A stretch of DNA of 64,000 nt from Apodemus sylvaticus (GCF_947179515.1 NC_067477.1:74394644-74458643), one strand, 5' to 3'; counted from the stretch's first letter, positions 1 to 10,895 are shown. The notes: generated from the sequence alone by a model not told the origin. A program made the numbers and translations.

Positions 1-275
1 TCTGCCTGTCTCAAAATCCAGATCACAGGTGTACCTTCAAATTTCTGGATTACAATTCAATTCACTCACCTTAAACTAAACAGGAAATCTTACAGGTATG
101 CCTTCCAGTTCTGGCTTGTAATTCATTTCTGATATGTCATTTTGAAAGACAAAAATAGCCATCACAGAAGGGGTCCTACCAACTTAAAATTAATCAAAAA
201 TCCCTCACAATATGTCCTCCATTTTTGGATTTTATTTAATTACAGATGTATTCAAGTTAATAATCAAGAATAAAC
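1..275. repeat. Degenerate tandem rodent repeat at window edge
   Basis: Three variants of one phrase occur at about 25-62, 93-135 and 205-250. Each has the form 'gt(g/a)(t/c)ccttc-a-ttctggatt-taattca'. The last copy runs into 'attcaagttaataatcaaga', which resembles sequence often found near rodent MaLR elements. The copies are too diverged for a firm family call, and the array probably continues off the left edge. Confidence 0.4.
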
Positions 276-970
276 TTTTAAAATGGGAAACCCAGGTACA
301 GTGTGGAAATCTCACAGCACTGCAGAAGTGACGATTAAAATAACTAACAAAGAAAGAAGCATCAATTTAGACCTGAAAAGTTATGTTCAGCAAAAGAACA
401 CTCCAAAGAATATATTACAGGTTAGCCTATGGCAATTTCTTTTCATATTTTGGCTTCAGACAGAACATTTCATTTAAATATTAACAATATAATATTGGAT
501 TATTTCATTAATGATTCCAGAGCATGGTTCTGCCAATTTTGAAGGGCTTCCTACATGCAGCATTCCTTATGCAGTCTCTCCCAACCATATACTCAATCTT
601 TTTCCCATTTCGTCAAGTATGAAATAAATAGTTCCTGAACTCAAAACTAAGTTATCTCATTCAGGAACAATTATCAATGGATTTTAATCTTCTGCTTGTT
701 ACACTGTTGTCACACTTAAATAACACTTACTATCAGGCAGTGGGTTTCTGATGATAGAAATCAGATTTTGTGTTCCATGTTTCCTAACTTTCCATTCAGC
801 CTTCGTTTCTAATACCCACTATGTGGAGATTTTGTTTTTCTGATTACTGCCCTGTCACCCATTGCCTTGTCCATTCAAATATTTAAGAGGATACAGCTAC
901 ACAATCCCAAATGTTCTTCACCTGTTTTAACCACAAATATAAGGGTTTTGTTTTTTATTTTGTTTGTTTG
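276..970. other. Unremarkable AT-rich intergenic sequence
   Basis: I recognise no repeat family, reading frame of note or regulatory signal here. The only open frame is a 64-codon one at 283-477, with no recognisable protein features. Confidence 0.6.
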
Positions 971-971
971 T

Positions 972-1165
972 TATTAGATATTTGCATTATTTACATTTCA
1001 AATGGTATCTCCTTTACATGTTACCCCTCTGAAAATTCCCTATCCCATCCCTCTTACCCCTCGCTGCTCATCTCCCACAATTTCCTGACTTGCATTCCCC
1101 TATTCTGGTGAATCAAGCCTTCACAATTATAGGTTTTAACGTTATGATGGCCTGAGACATAGACA
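972..1165 (-). mobile_element. L1 3'-end fragment, antisense
   Basis: On the plus strand this starts with the reversed L1 tail (attagatatttgcattattt), then 'acatttcaaatggtatctcc' and a C-rich stretch. These are the reverse complement of the rodent L1 3' UTR and its terminal AATAAA-like end. Only about 190 bp remain, so it is a short 5'-truncated copy. A further scrap of the same tail lies at about 1296-1338. Confidence 0.75.
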
Positions 1166-1338
1166 GTTACAGGAGTTATCCCTTTTGAAAACATTGTAAA
1201 AATTTAAATTCAGATTAGTTATACATTTCTATATATTGTATTGAGAATAAACAAAATACATGATTGCTGTCTTGCATATTTTTCCCTTAAGTTATTTTAT
1301 TAGATATTTTTTGAAAATATTTTCTTTATTCTATATTT

Positions 1339-1397
1339 AATATTCCCTGAAGGATGGACTAGGAGAGTGGTCAAGCTCCTAAACTCAATAGAAAGTT
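1339..1397 (+). repeat. 59-bp direct repeat, copy 1
   Basis: This segment, from 'aatattccctgaaggatgga' to 'gaaagtt', recurs at 1785-1843 with about two mismatches. The offset is 446 bp. A B2/B3 SINE and about 215 bp of other sequence lie between the copies. Confidence 0.85.
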
Positions 1398-1399
1398 TC

Positions 1400-1569
1400 T
1401 ATGTTTTGATGCATATATGTGCACCATGTGTGTTCCTGGTACTTGTGGAAGTCAGAAGAGCTTGTCGGATTGCAACAAAACATGATGGTTATTTCAAGCT
1501 ATCATGTGGGAACCCTGGTCCTCTGAAAGAGCATCAAGTGTTCTGCACTAATGTAGTATCTCTCTAGCC
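1400..1569 (-). mobile_element. B2/B3-family SINE, antisense
   Basis: The plus strand reads 'gtgcaccatgtgtgttcctg', then 'gaagtcagaagagcttgtcg', and ends 'tctctctagcc'. This is the reverse complement of a B3/B2 SINE body, whose tRNA-derived head begins 'ggctagagaga' on the minus strand. It is well diverged, starts just after direct-repeat copy 1 and keeps no clear A-tail. Confidence 0.7.
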
Positions 1570-1784
1570 TACCTCTCTCTAGTCACTGGAGTTCAACTGG
1601 ACACATTACTAGGTAAAACAATTTCTCCAAACTCAAGTGTCTTTCATGGGTTATTTAAAGAACCACAGGGCCCAGCATAGAACTACTAGGACAGAGCATG
1701 CAGATATTTACAGGATTATCAGGTGACACATATGATTAATGATGAGAAATACTACACAGATCTGTGTTACATTGCTCTCACTGG

Positions 1785-1843
1785 AATATTCCCTGAAGGA
1801 TGGACTGGGAGAGTGGTCAAGCTCCTAAACTCAGTAGAAAGTT
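1785..1843 (+). repeat. 59-bp direct repeat, copy 2
   Basis: This is the second copy of the segment at 1339-1397. It differs at about two positions (actaggag/actgggag and ctcaatag/ctcagtag). It is far longer than a normal retrotransposon target duplication, so a local segmental duplication is more likely. Confidence 0.85.
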
Positions 1844-2001
1844 ACTTGACTGAGATCAAGAAACATACAAGACTCATGAGCTGTCTGTTAAAGTTGTATA
1901 AGTGGTGAACAGTAACTGCAGGAAAAGGAGGAATTCTTCTGTGGTGCTTTCTGTGAATCTCAGAACAGCTTCCAGGCTGAGATTTTGCTTACTTCTTTTT
2001 A

Positions 2002-2158
2002 TCTCCCTTCCCTTCCCCTCCCCTCCCCTCCCCTCCCCTCCCTTTCTCTCTTCTCCACTCCCTACTCTACTCACCTCCTCTTGCTCTCCCCCTCTCTCTT
2101 TCTCTCCCCTTCTTATTCTTTCTTCCTTTCCTCTCATTCTTTCTTTTCTTCCTTTCTA
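2002..2158. repeat. Polypyrimidine tract, (CCCTC)n then mixed CT
   Basis: A run of CCCTC units at about 2008-2042 passes into irregular C/T sequence with few purines. Open frames across it (Ser/Pro/Leu or Gly/Glu/Arg rich) arise from the simple repeat. Confidence 0.9.
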
Positions 2159-2159
2159 T

Positions 2160-3595
2160 TTTTTAAATTGTAATTTGATTACAATATTTCTCTCTTGCTG
2201 TTCTTTACAGAATGCACTTACCTTCGAGTAAGCCAAGTTCCTATATTAACTACAGCAAACGCACTGGTTCACTAAGCTGTACTTGTGTGAAATTTTTAAT
2301 TTGTTCTTTTGTCATTGTCTGAAACAAGGTTGAGTAGACATTTCTGTGCATCTTCCCATCTCGTTAGCATAAAGACTTTATTCTACTAATTTAGGACATG
2401 TATACAGTTGTTTTTTGCAAAGGAAGCGCCTGTACTCTGATGATGAAAGCATCTATCAACATTGACTTCATAATTAAGTTAAATGATTCAATAATGCAGA
2501 ATATTCACTCAATATACATTAGCTTTATGCTGTGCAGGAAAGTTAACCACACTGATACATTTTCTTCCAGATTCTGTCCTAACAACTGCTTATTTCTCAT
2601 TCCAGGATGCAAAAATAATGGCACACAAACTGAGTTTTCTGAGCAGTAGTTCCCTTCTAGGCATTAAGAGTAGTTCATTAAATGAATGATTTGATAAGCC
2701 TGTTCTGAATTGGTCCTTCAGGGCCTGGGAGTCCTCTAATCACTCTAGTTGGAAGGAAGAAAGCTGAGGTTAGTGTCTTGTGGGAAACACTCTGGCGAAA
2801 GACATTGTGTCTATGACTCCAGGAAATCAAGTGGGGGTGGAGGTGGGGCTAACTATTAATCCTGAATGGGATTTTGTGCTAGCTAGTTTACTTTCTAGTA
2901 TGTGACATAAATCCTCTTTTCTGTATCCTCACAGAATATTCTATAAAAGCTGCTTTGCTTCCTAGTGTGTTTTTTGGAGTGGATTTTCTTTTTCAAGGGA
3001 AGTGCCAGGCCCTGCTGTGAATGTAGCACAAAGCAAAAGCCACAGGCTGTTCACCTGAGGGCAGCTTCCTGTGGTGACTCAGTTCACTGTAGCCTCTCCT
3101 ACCACCCTGCTTTTGTTGGAATTCAGAGTCATGCACTGCAGGCTGCCATGCACAGAGGTTTGGGTTGAGTGGAGGCCTCACTAGGTCAAAAGGTGCTCTC
3201 CACTAGTAGTAGGAGGTACAGAAGAGGCGCTGAGGTTTCATTAGAGTGTTTCAGTGATGGGAAGCTCCTTTTGATCTTATTTATCTTTGATTTAGAGTGT
3301 AGGCAATTAAAAATGTGATAACCTGCTCTAGTAAACTGAGATCAACTAAAATGTCATTACTGCCTATGTTTCTTAGATTTGTTTCCATGAGGCCTTCATG
3401 GATGTATCAATAGATAATTAGAGAGTACAATCTATCAGGTATTACAAGCTAGAGTATCCTACTATACTTTTCAAATGGCAGGGAAAAGATACCATTACTA
3501 TTCACATTTTCTGTATTTTGGGGGTGTTCAGGATATGGAGGACCAAGTTAACTCATAATACTTTCAAAGTTAGAAAAGGCTCGTATAAAATATTG
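2160..3595. other. Intergenic, no recognised feature
   Basis: This mostly non-repetitive sequence includes a somewhat more GC-rich part at 2700-3180. Short open frames on both strands at 2965-3181 overlap each other and have no recognisable domain. I see no promoter, splice pattern or repeat. Confidence 0.5.
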
Positions 3596-3596
3596 T

Positions 3597-3895
3597 CTCT
3601 CATAGAAAATATTTCTGGTAAAATTCAAGATATATATAGACAAACACGTTAAAATTGACTATTTCATGGAAAATTTTACATATAAAATGGCAGATATAAA
3701 ACCTCTTTCTAAATTAATTGAAGGTGGAATTAGAAACATTTGTGATAAAATCAAAGATTTACATTGAAAACATTCCATGAAATTTGTCAATTTTAACGTG
3801 TTCTTCCTACGTATCTCTTCTGTTTTATCTGAAATATTTTCCATGTAAATCTTTAATTTTATCATAAAGTGTTTTATTTCCCTTTTCAATAAAAA
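3597..3895. repeat. Satellite-like units, head-to-head inverted pair
   Basis: The left part (3597-3773) matches 41285-41450 almost base for base, apart from scattered changes. It shares 'aaaattgactatttcatgga', 'aaattaattgaag' and 'aaatcaaagatttacattga'. The right part (about 3776-3895) is the reverse complement of the start of the same array (40787-40875), sharing 'aaattaaagattta' and 'aaatatttcagata'. Two pieces in direct orientation in the 41-kb array therefore lie inverted here. About 22 bp in the right arm (around 3803-3825) are absent from the array copy. I cannot name the family. Confidence 0.8.
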
Positions 3896-3899
3896 AGAT

Positions 3900-5155
3900 T
3901 TAAAAAATTGTGTCTCATAAACATGCTATAAAAATTAGAATCCTCTGGATAGAGGACTGTCTTTCTCTTTCCAGAGCTGGTTGATGTGCTACAGACTATC
4001 CGGCTGCAGAGCCTCAAGAGCATGCCACTCTTCTGAAGGAGGAGTCAGGTTGTGTTTTTCACTTCTGCTCCTTCTGTAACACCAACTTCCCAGTAAAAAA
4101 TGAGAGGAAAGAAAAATGGATGGCCATTCTTTTGCTCTCTAACACTTTCCAATTTTCCCCTCCACAGCAGAGAGAAGATTCATGAGGCTGAAAATCGTTT
4201 CTGCCCTGTATCAGGTGGACAGTTCATAGCCATCCTTTCAATGAGAAGTAGCAGAGGTTAATGCAGAGTCAGTGATTGCACAGAAAAAAGCAAATCATGA
4301 AATTCCTGTGTTAGAGATTGTTTCTTATGAAATAATCTTTATTTTGTCACCGTTGCTAGATTTGCTTTTTCTTCTAGGCATGATAATCTAAACTTTTAAG
4401 ATGAGAGAAAAATCTATTTTTAATATGAAATATATTTCTATAAAGGTGAAAGAAAGCTCTATATATTCCTATATAGTTTCCACACAGAAGTTCTGTGTAC
4501 TAAAAAGACATAATATTTAAAATATGCTCTGTTGGAAATAAACTGTTTATCTGTTTATCCTTAATAACTAGAAAAATCACCTACTTTTTAACTTTTATTT
4601 TCCTACTGCCTTCATAAAAAGAAGAAAATTGCATTTTATGACAAAACAGGATTTCTTCATGCTATTATTTTTTCCATGTACAGTTTTCCTATTTTTAGGA
4701 TTTTTAGGTGGCCTTTATCAAATATTTTGCCTAATTTAGAATATCACTGACCTTAGCATGTTGTAGAGGAATGCCCATTCAGTAAGCATCTGTTTAACAT
4801 AAGAAATATATCCATATTCTTTCTATGTACAGGTTTGTGTATCCTTAGTTCCTTTTTGTTATAATTATCTTAAAGTTTTTTCCTGAAAAAATTCAGTGCC
4901 TACATAATGAAATAAGAGAGTCATGCACTGCATCTGTATGTAATATAATTGCCTTGCTGCTTTTACATATAATCTCTACTTAGTTCTGATGGTTTAAAAC
5001 TGTAAAGCAAATCTGCCACAGTCACTTTGAAGTATTTGATTCAATTTTTAAATATGTATAAAGATGCTTTTAAAACAAACATACTAAGTATGCCATATTA
5101 ATCTAACTAAAAAGTTGTTAATATAAACCAATATCCCAAACTATATTAAAGAAAT
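3900..5155. other. AT-rich intergenic, no recognised feature
   Basis: Single-copy-looking sequence without open frames above 60 codons. A polypyrimidine run ending in AG at about 3961-3974 resembles a splice acceptor, but nothing around it supports an exon. Confidence 0.5.
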
Positions 5156-5157
5156 TT

Positions 5158-5167
5158 GATTGATCTG

Positions 5168-5201
<34 letters not shown>

Positions 5202-5345
5202 ATTATCTATCTCTTTCTCTCTATTTATATATATATATATATATCATCTCTCCATTGTTCTATATCTATTTCTATATTCATATCATCATACCTATATCTA
5301 TCATCTGTTTATCATCTCTCTATATGTCTATCATCTATCTCTGTA
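5158..5345. repeat. (TCTA)n/(TA)n microsatellite cluster
   Basis: About nine perfect CTAT units at 5166-5201 are followed by CT-rich sequence, a (TA) run at 5226-5244, and scattered TATC units to about 5345. Two overlapping open frames here (Ile/Tyr/Leu/Ser repeats) are artefacts of the repeat. Confidence 0.95.
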
Positions 5346-5439
5346 GACAAGAATACATATCTTAATTTTAATATTAATTTTAACTTGCTATTACAAGTCT
5401 CTTGCATTGCATATAAGCCTTCAGTTTTAAAGCCATGTC

Positions 5440-6400
5440 TTTATTAGCTTTATTTGTCTTTTATATTCTTTTTAGAAAAAATTGATATGATTACATCTTT
5501 TTCTCCTTCCAATATTCCTTATACAGCTACTCTTTCTTTCTCAAATTCATAGTTCCTTTTTCTTCAGTTACTGTTATATACACACATGTTCCTAAACATA
5601 TAAATGTATGCTATGTACATATATTATCTCAGAGATGAGCACTTGGTATTTGATAACCAGTTTGGGATTTCTCTCCTGGGGAAGAACAATTCTCCTACTC
5701 ACAGTCTTACTTACTTGCCTGTGGTTCTTTGCCTTTCCATATTAGCATACTCACTGATGTCATTGTTGTTCATGTTTTGTATAAGTAGTCATGTTGCTGA
5801 GGCTTTGTGGGTGAAGCTCTGACATTTCTAGGAGACAAAGTATCACCTCAGGCTTCTGTTCCTTTGGCTGTTAATTTTTTTCTACACCAACTTTCACATT
5901 GATCCTTGAACCTTAGGTGAATGTATTGTGTAACACACGTATCAATTGGAACTAGGAACCCAACAATCTTTTATTCTAGGCATTTTAATCAATTGTGGTT
6001 TTTTTGTAATGGTCTCCATCTGATATAAGAGGTATTTCTTCGATGAGGGGGAAGAACTATTATTTATCTGTTGGTATAAGGATAAAAATTTAGACTGTAC
6101 TTAAAGATTATATAGATTTATTAAAGTAAATAGTATTAGTGGGGGTCTTCTCCAAGAATCCTAAATGTTGTCTATGTTTCCTGTACCAGGAATAGCTTTT
6201 CTGTTAAGCAGAACTTAAGTCCAGGTAATGAACAGTGGGTCATCATCAAAGTATGCATGCCTCTATTAACTCCTAGGGTTACTGTAGCATGCTCACCTTT
6301 CTAGTGACATTTCAGCTGAATAGGACAATGAGTTGCTTCCTTGCTTTTGCATGGAGATTTCTGATATCATAAGTCTAGTCTTTAGTCAGAAGCCTTTTTA
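5440..6400 (-). mobile_element. Old L1 (Lx-like) 3' UTR, antisense
   Basis: The text from 'gatgagcacttggtatttga' through 'tttctcctggggaagaacaa', and later 'gatgaggggaagaac' and 'tctgttggtataaggat', matches my memory of the reverse complement of an older murine L1 3' UTR (Lx or L1_Mur type). It is heavily diverged and lacks ORF2. The subfamily name is uncertain. Confidence 0.55.
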
Positions 6401-6528
6401 GGTCAGATTTAGCTCATATCTTCTGGGTCCTATATCTAAATTGCATAATATCTTCACCTCTAGAGACTTATCCCTGGATACTGGGAAGCAACCAAGTGCA
6501 AGAGCTTGTACAAAGAAGCATATTTTAA

Positions 6529-6645
6529 TACATCCTTACTGATATTTTACCATCTTCCTTCCTTTATCTTCTGTATTTGACTACCTTCCTCTCCCTAGTT
6601 AAAGTTGCCCTGCCACCCAGTCACACTTTTGTCCTTTCTTTTGTC
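6529..6645 (+). repeat. 117-bp direct repeat, copy 1
   Basis: Begins 'tacatccttactgatatttt' and runs through 'ttatcttctgtatttgacta' to 'tttgtcctttctttt'. It recurs at 6879-6994 with only a few differences, at an offset of 350 bp. Confidence 0.9.
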
Positions 6646-6878
6646 CTTTTAGGAGGGTTTTGGTCAACCCTCACCTACAATTCAAAAAAAGCTTATCATT
6701 CCTGGTGTTGGAATTTATATAAATAGTCTATGACTCTGTCAGGGAACACTGTCATAACCAAAGGAAATTTTTCATTTAACTGTATATGTAAATGAATATG
6801 TATTTGTTTATATAAATATGTAAGATATATGTAATTTTATGTAGAAATATAATTGTATCCTTCCTTATGATGTTTTTA

Positions 6879-6994
6879 TACATCCTTACTGATATTTTAT
6901 CATCTTCCTTCCTTTATCTTCTGTATTTGACTACCTTCTTCTCCCTAGTTAAAGTTCCCCCTGCCACCCAGTAACACTTTTGTCCTTTCTTTTC
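6879..6994 (+). repeat. 117-bp direct repeat, copy 2
   Basis: Second copy of 6529-6645, in the same orientation. The roughly 230 bp between the copies are AT-rich and not shared, so this is a local duplication rather than a tandem array. Confidence 0.9.
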
Positions 6995-7129
6995 TTCTTT
7001 CTTGGTTGTCCACCACTGCCTGGGACCCCTTTTAATTTCCTAATTTCCTCAGTTACTATAGTGAGGTTTATGTTTTCTTTAAAAACACAGAAACATTCTA
7101 TAAAAATATTTTTGTTTTAATCCCAGGTA

Positions 7130-7560
7130 TCAGGTATGGGGCTGCATCAGATGGCCCACAGCAGCTGGCTATGATTTATCTTATGTTCTGTCAAGAGCAT
7201 CATTTTGCCAGCTGAAGAAATTTTATTTTGGAATTCTGGGGACTCTTCAGGGGATCTAAAAATGCCAGACTCCACAAGAGAGTCTGTGGCTGCTGCTCTT
7301 ACTCCTACTCCTGTTTTGTTTAGTTTTGTTTTGTTTGCTTATTTTTTAAATTTATTTTTGCTATTGCTGGATTAGAAGATTGCTAATTTGCTGATCACTG
7401 GTTGCTAGCTGCTGACTACAAAGATTGGACTTGCTCTAAGAAACTCAGTAGGAAGTAGTCTAACAGTATAGATACCCCTTTCCTCTCTAACTTTCTTTCT
7501 CTACTAACTAGTATTGGGGATTAGAAGGGATCAGAATGGACAAGAGTGGTAGGTAACAAA
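7130..7560 (+). repeat. Unclassified murine interspersed repeat (RMER/LTR-like)
   Basis: The stretch 'aattctggggactcttcagg', 'gctgctgactacaaagat' and 'taagaaactcagtaggaagt' resembles a dispersed murine repeat I have seen in LTR-like contexts. I cannot name the family, and no clear TG...CA ends are visible. Confidence 0.35.
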
Positions 7561-7599
7561 CTTGATAAAGAAGCCAAAAGTATGCTTACAAATTGCTGT

Positions 7600-8600
7600 A
7601 GGTGATATAATCACATCTGAAGACATAGGGATAAGAACTGCAGAGAGAACATCTGACATTCATCTTTCTGCATCTGGGTTACTATATTCAATAACTTTCC
7701 TTGTTCCATCCATTTACTTGCAAATGTTTTGATTTTTTTCCTTATAGTTGAATTGTATCCCAAAGCATACATGCACCTCACTTTCATTGTCTGTTCAACA
7801 GTTGAAAGACAGTTTCCTTTCATTTCCTAGTTATGGTAAATGAAGAGATAATAATCTTGCTTGAGCAAATGTCTATGGAGTAGGATGCTGAGTCCTTTGG
7901 ACATAAGCCAAAGAGTTGGATAACTGAGTCATGCAGCAGATTTACTTTTGACTTGTGAGTGTTCTCCAGAGTGGCTGGACCAATCTGCTATCCCACCAAC
8001 AATGTCAGAGAGTTCCTTCTCCCTCACATCCTCGCCATCTTTCCTTTTCAGTTGATTTATTTTATTTCCACTCTTCCTGGGGTAAGAGGAATAGTCAAAG
8101 TTGTTGTGATTTTAATTGCTAGGGGCAATGAACATTTTTTTAAAATATGTTTTATCCATTTTTATATCTTCACTTGAAAATTCTCTATGCATATCCCAAG
8201 CCACATTTTTGGATGTGTATGCTTCTTTTCTCTGCTTTTTGTATTATTTATATTTTTTATATACATCTGCTGTCTCATGAACAGCTGGCAATGATTCTCC
8301 CACTGCATGGGATTCCTTTTCACTCATTTGTTTCCTTAGATGTGCAAAGGCTTTGAAAGTTTATGAGGCCTCATTTGTAAATCATTGCCCTCAATGATTT
8401 ACAATCATGGTGTCCTACGCAGAAAGTCCTTTCTTATACCCATGTCCTGTAGGACACTGCCTATGTTTTCTCCTAGCACTTCCAGTGTTTCAGATGTTTT
8501 ATACATTTGGAGTAATTTTTTGTGGCATCAGGTTTATAACTAAACAGACTTCGAAAATCAGTTCAACTCAACATCTTATATGCTGGATTTAGTTGGTTAT
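7600..8600 (-). mobile_element. Old L1 ORF2 3' part, antisense
   Basis: Reverse-complement landmarks of ORF2 occur in order. 'ccttgttccatccatttact' (7698) is followed by 'ctccagagtggctggaccaatctgc' sense-type text near 7968-7990, split here for length. 'catcctcgccatc', 'attgctaggggcaatgaaca', 'ttcctttt-actcatttgtttcctt' and 'agaaagtcctttcttatacc' come later. Divergence is high and all frames are broken, so this is an ancient copy (Lx or older). Confidence 0.75.
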
Positions 8601-8687
8601 TTGCATTGTGTATTGCCTTACTTATTGGGTTACATTGTATTTTTTGTTGTTGATGATGATTGTTCATGAAAGTTTTTGTTGGTATGT

Positions 8688-8800
8688 TTTGAGGGTTTCA
8701 GACACCTCAGGAAACCCTTAGATTTTCTAGGTAGTCAAAATGATCTTAAATTTCTGATCCTCCTGCTTTTGCCTCTTCAGTGGTAGAATTTTAGTAGTAG
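8688..8800 (-). mobile_element. Ancient B1/PB1 SINE, antisense
   Basis: 'ttgagggtttcagacacctc', 'tagtcaaaatgatcttaaat' and 'ttctgatcctcctgcttttg' follow the order of a reverse-complement B1 monomer (T-rich tail, then body). It is highly diverged. Confidence 0.5.
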
Positions 8801-9477
8801 TTCATTATGGCCAGTATTTTTATTCTTAATTAAGTAATTAATTTATTTTTTACTTATTCTCTTTACATTCTGATCATTGCCCCCTCCTGGTCACTAATTT
8901 CCACAATCTTTACTCCAATCACCTCTCTCATTCACCTTTGAGTGGGTATGCTCCCCCCTCCCCCCACCCCTGGTATCCCTACACTGAGATTTCAAGACTC
9001 AAAAAGTTAGGTAGCTCCTCTCCCACTGAGACAGGACAAGGCATCTTTGCAATTTTGTGGTGCCATTTGTCAATTCGTGACCTTAGAGTATAAGCTATTG
9101 GTGTTTTATTCAGAAAAGTTTATCCTGTGCCCATGTGCTCCAGGTTCTTTCTTATTTTCTATTCTGTTAGATTCATTGTATCTGGTTTTATGTGGAGGTC
9201 CTTGATCTACTTGGACTTGAGCTTTGTACAGGGAGATAAGAGTGGATCAATTGCAAAGCTTCTGTAAGGCAAAGGAGTTTTATTATTTTCTGCCATCAGC
9301 TCCTCTTGCATGTATTTGTTTCTTTTTGTTCTAGAGCCTTCAGATGTGCTCTCAAGCTGTTAGTGTATTCTCTTTCCAATTCCTTTTTGGAGGTACTCAG
9401 AGCTATGAGTTTTCCTCTCAGCATTGCTTTCATTGTGCGTCAGGACTTTGGGTATGTTGTGCCTGTTTCATTAAATT

Positions 9478-9840
9478 CTAAGAAGTCTTTAATTTCTTTA
9501 TTTTTTCCTTGAACAAGTCATCATTGAGTAGAATGTCGTTCAGTTTACATGTATCTGAGGGCTTTCTATTGTTTTTGTTGTTGTTGAAGACCAGCCTTAG
9601 TCCTTGGTGATCTGAAAGGGTACATGGAATTATTTCAATCTTCTTATATCTGTTGAGGTCTGTTTTGTGACCGAGTTTATGGTCAGTTTTGGAGATCGTA
9701 CTGTGAAGTGCTGAGAAGAAGGTGTATTCTTTTGTTTTAGAGTAAAATGTTCTATAGATATCTGTTAAATCCATTTGATTTATATCTAATGTTAGTTTCA
9801 CTCTTTCTATGTTCAGTTTGTGTTTCCCTGATTTGTCCAT
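9478..9840 (-). pseudogene. L1 ORF2 endonuclease C-terminal fragment
   Basis: A 120-codon frame encodes the end of the apurinic-like endonuclease domain of L1 ORF2p, the domain that nicks target DNA. The residues KTDHKLGHKTDLNRYKK and the SDHQ motif, which holds a catalytic Asp-His pair in this family, are visible. The frame is open only over this piece. Reverse transcriptase is missing downstream because of the deletion at 9245-9280, so no active product is possible. Confidence 0.8.
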
Positions 9841-10347
9841 TCAGGAGAGTGTGGTGTTGAAGTATTATTACTTCAGTATTATTGTGTGAGGTGCAACGTG
9901 TGTTCTGAGCTTTAGTAAAGCTTCTTTTATTAATCTGGGTGCCCTTTTAATGGAGCATAGATGTCCAGAATTGGGAGTTCATCTTGGTAGGCTTTTCCTT
10001 TGATGAGTATGAAGTGTCCTTCCTTATCTTTTTTGATTACTTTAGGGTGAAATTCAATTTTATTCGATATTAGAATGACTCCACCAGCTTGATTCTTGGG
10101 ACCATTTACTTAGAGAATTGCTTCCCAGAGTTTTACTCTGAGTCAGTGTCTGTCTTGAGGTGAGTTTTCTGTATGCAGCAAAATCTTGGGTCCTGCTTAT
10201 GTATCCAGTCTGTTAGTCTATTTCTTTGTATTGGAGAAATGAGTCCATTAATATTAAGAGATATTAAGGAGAAGTGATTGCTGCTTCCTGTTATTTTTGT
10301 TATTATAGGTGGAGTTATGTTTGTGTGGTTCTCTTCTTTTTGGTTTG

Positions 10348-10740
10348 TTAAAAGAAGATTAATTTTTTGCTTTTTCTAGTTTGTAGTTTCCCTACTTTTG
10401 TAGATGTTTTCCATTTATTATCCTTTGAAGGGCTAGATTTGTGGAAAGAGTTATTTAGGTCCTTCTTGAAGCCTTCTATCAGCATCATGAGCTGTGATTT
10501 TAAATCCAAATCTTGCTTTTCCAGTATGTTGGGGTATTCAGGACTTTCTCTTGTGGGAGAATTGGGTTCAGATGGTGCCATGTTGCTTTGATTTCTATTA
10601 ATAACGTTCCTATGTTTGCCTTTCGTCATCTGGTTATCTCTAGTGTTAGTTGGTCCTACTGTCCCTGGCTGGCACTTGTCCCTCCTGTGTGCCTGCAAGC
10701 CTTTCTCAGCACCCCTGGGTGACCTGCTCTCCCCTGGCAC
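10348..10740 (-). pseudogene. L1 ORF1 with internal deletion and shifted tail
   Basis: The frame opens upstream of the usual ORF1 start; the natural start is the Met of MTKGKHRN, near 10626. About 50 N-terminal residues of ORF1p follow, up to FKKDLNNS. The sequence then jumps to DNA from the very end of ORF1, at about 10443-10465, and reads it in a different frame through the terminal LIFF. The trimerising coiled coil, RRM and most of the C-terminal domain are absent. ORF1p normally has about 350-370 residues and binds L1 RNA. This product would be non-functional. Confidence 0.8.
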
Positions 10741-10895
10741 AGAGTGCTGTAGCGCTGCCCAGCTCCTGAGTACAGGTGGAGCCTAGACTGACCCTGTCGC
10801 AGATGGTCTTCTACTCCTTTGTTCCCTGTGCTCATGGCTGTACCCACCTGTTCAGTTGCAGGAGGGAAGATGGCCACCATCACTGACTCTTATCT

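Larger units (their letters stand above)
8830..10895 (-). mobile_element. L1 with 5' UTR to 3' UTR pieces and large internal deletions
   Basis: Read on the minus strand this element has a 5' UTR (about 10895-10625), the ORF1 N-terminus, a short ORF1 C-terminal stub, the ORF2 endonuclease region (about 10250-9290), an ORF2 C-proximal piece (9245-9040) and a 3' UTR (9000-8830). At least three internal deletions separate these pieces. At 9250-9275 a 26-base snippet of ORF2 lies in the opposite (plus) orientation between two antisense pieces. About 2 kb stands in for the usual 6 kb or more. Confidence 0.85.

Noticed and set aside
3961..4060. Splice-acceptor-like 'tctttctctttccag' followed by a short open stretch
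   Set aside because: No matching donor, coding frame or conservation evidence. Pyrimidine-AG runs are common by chance.
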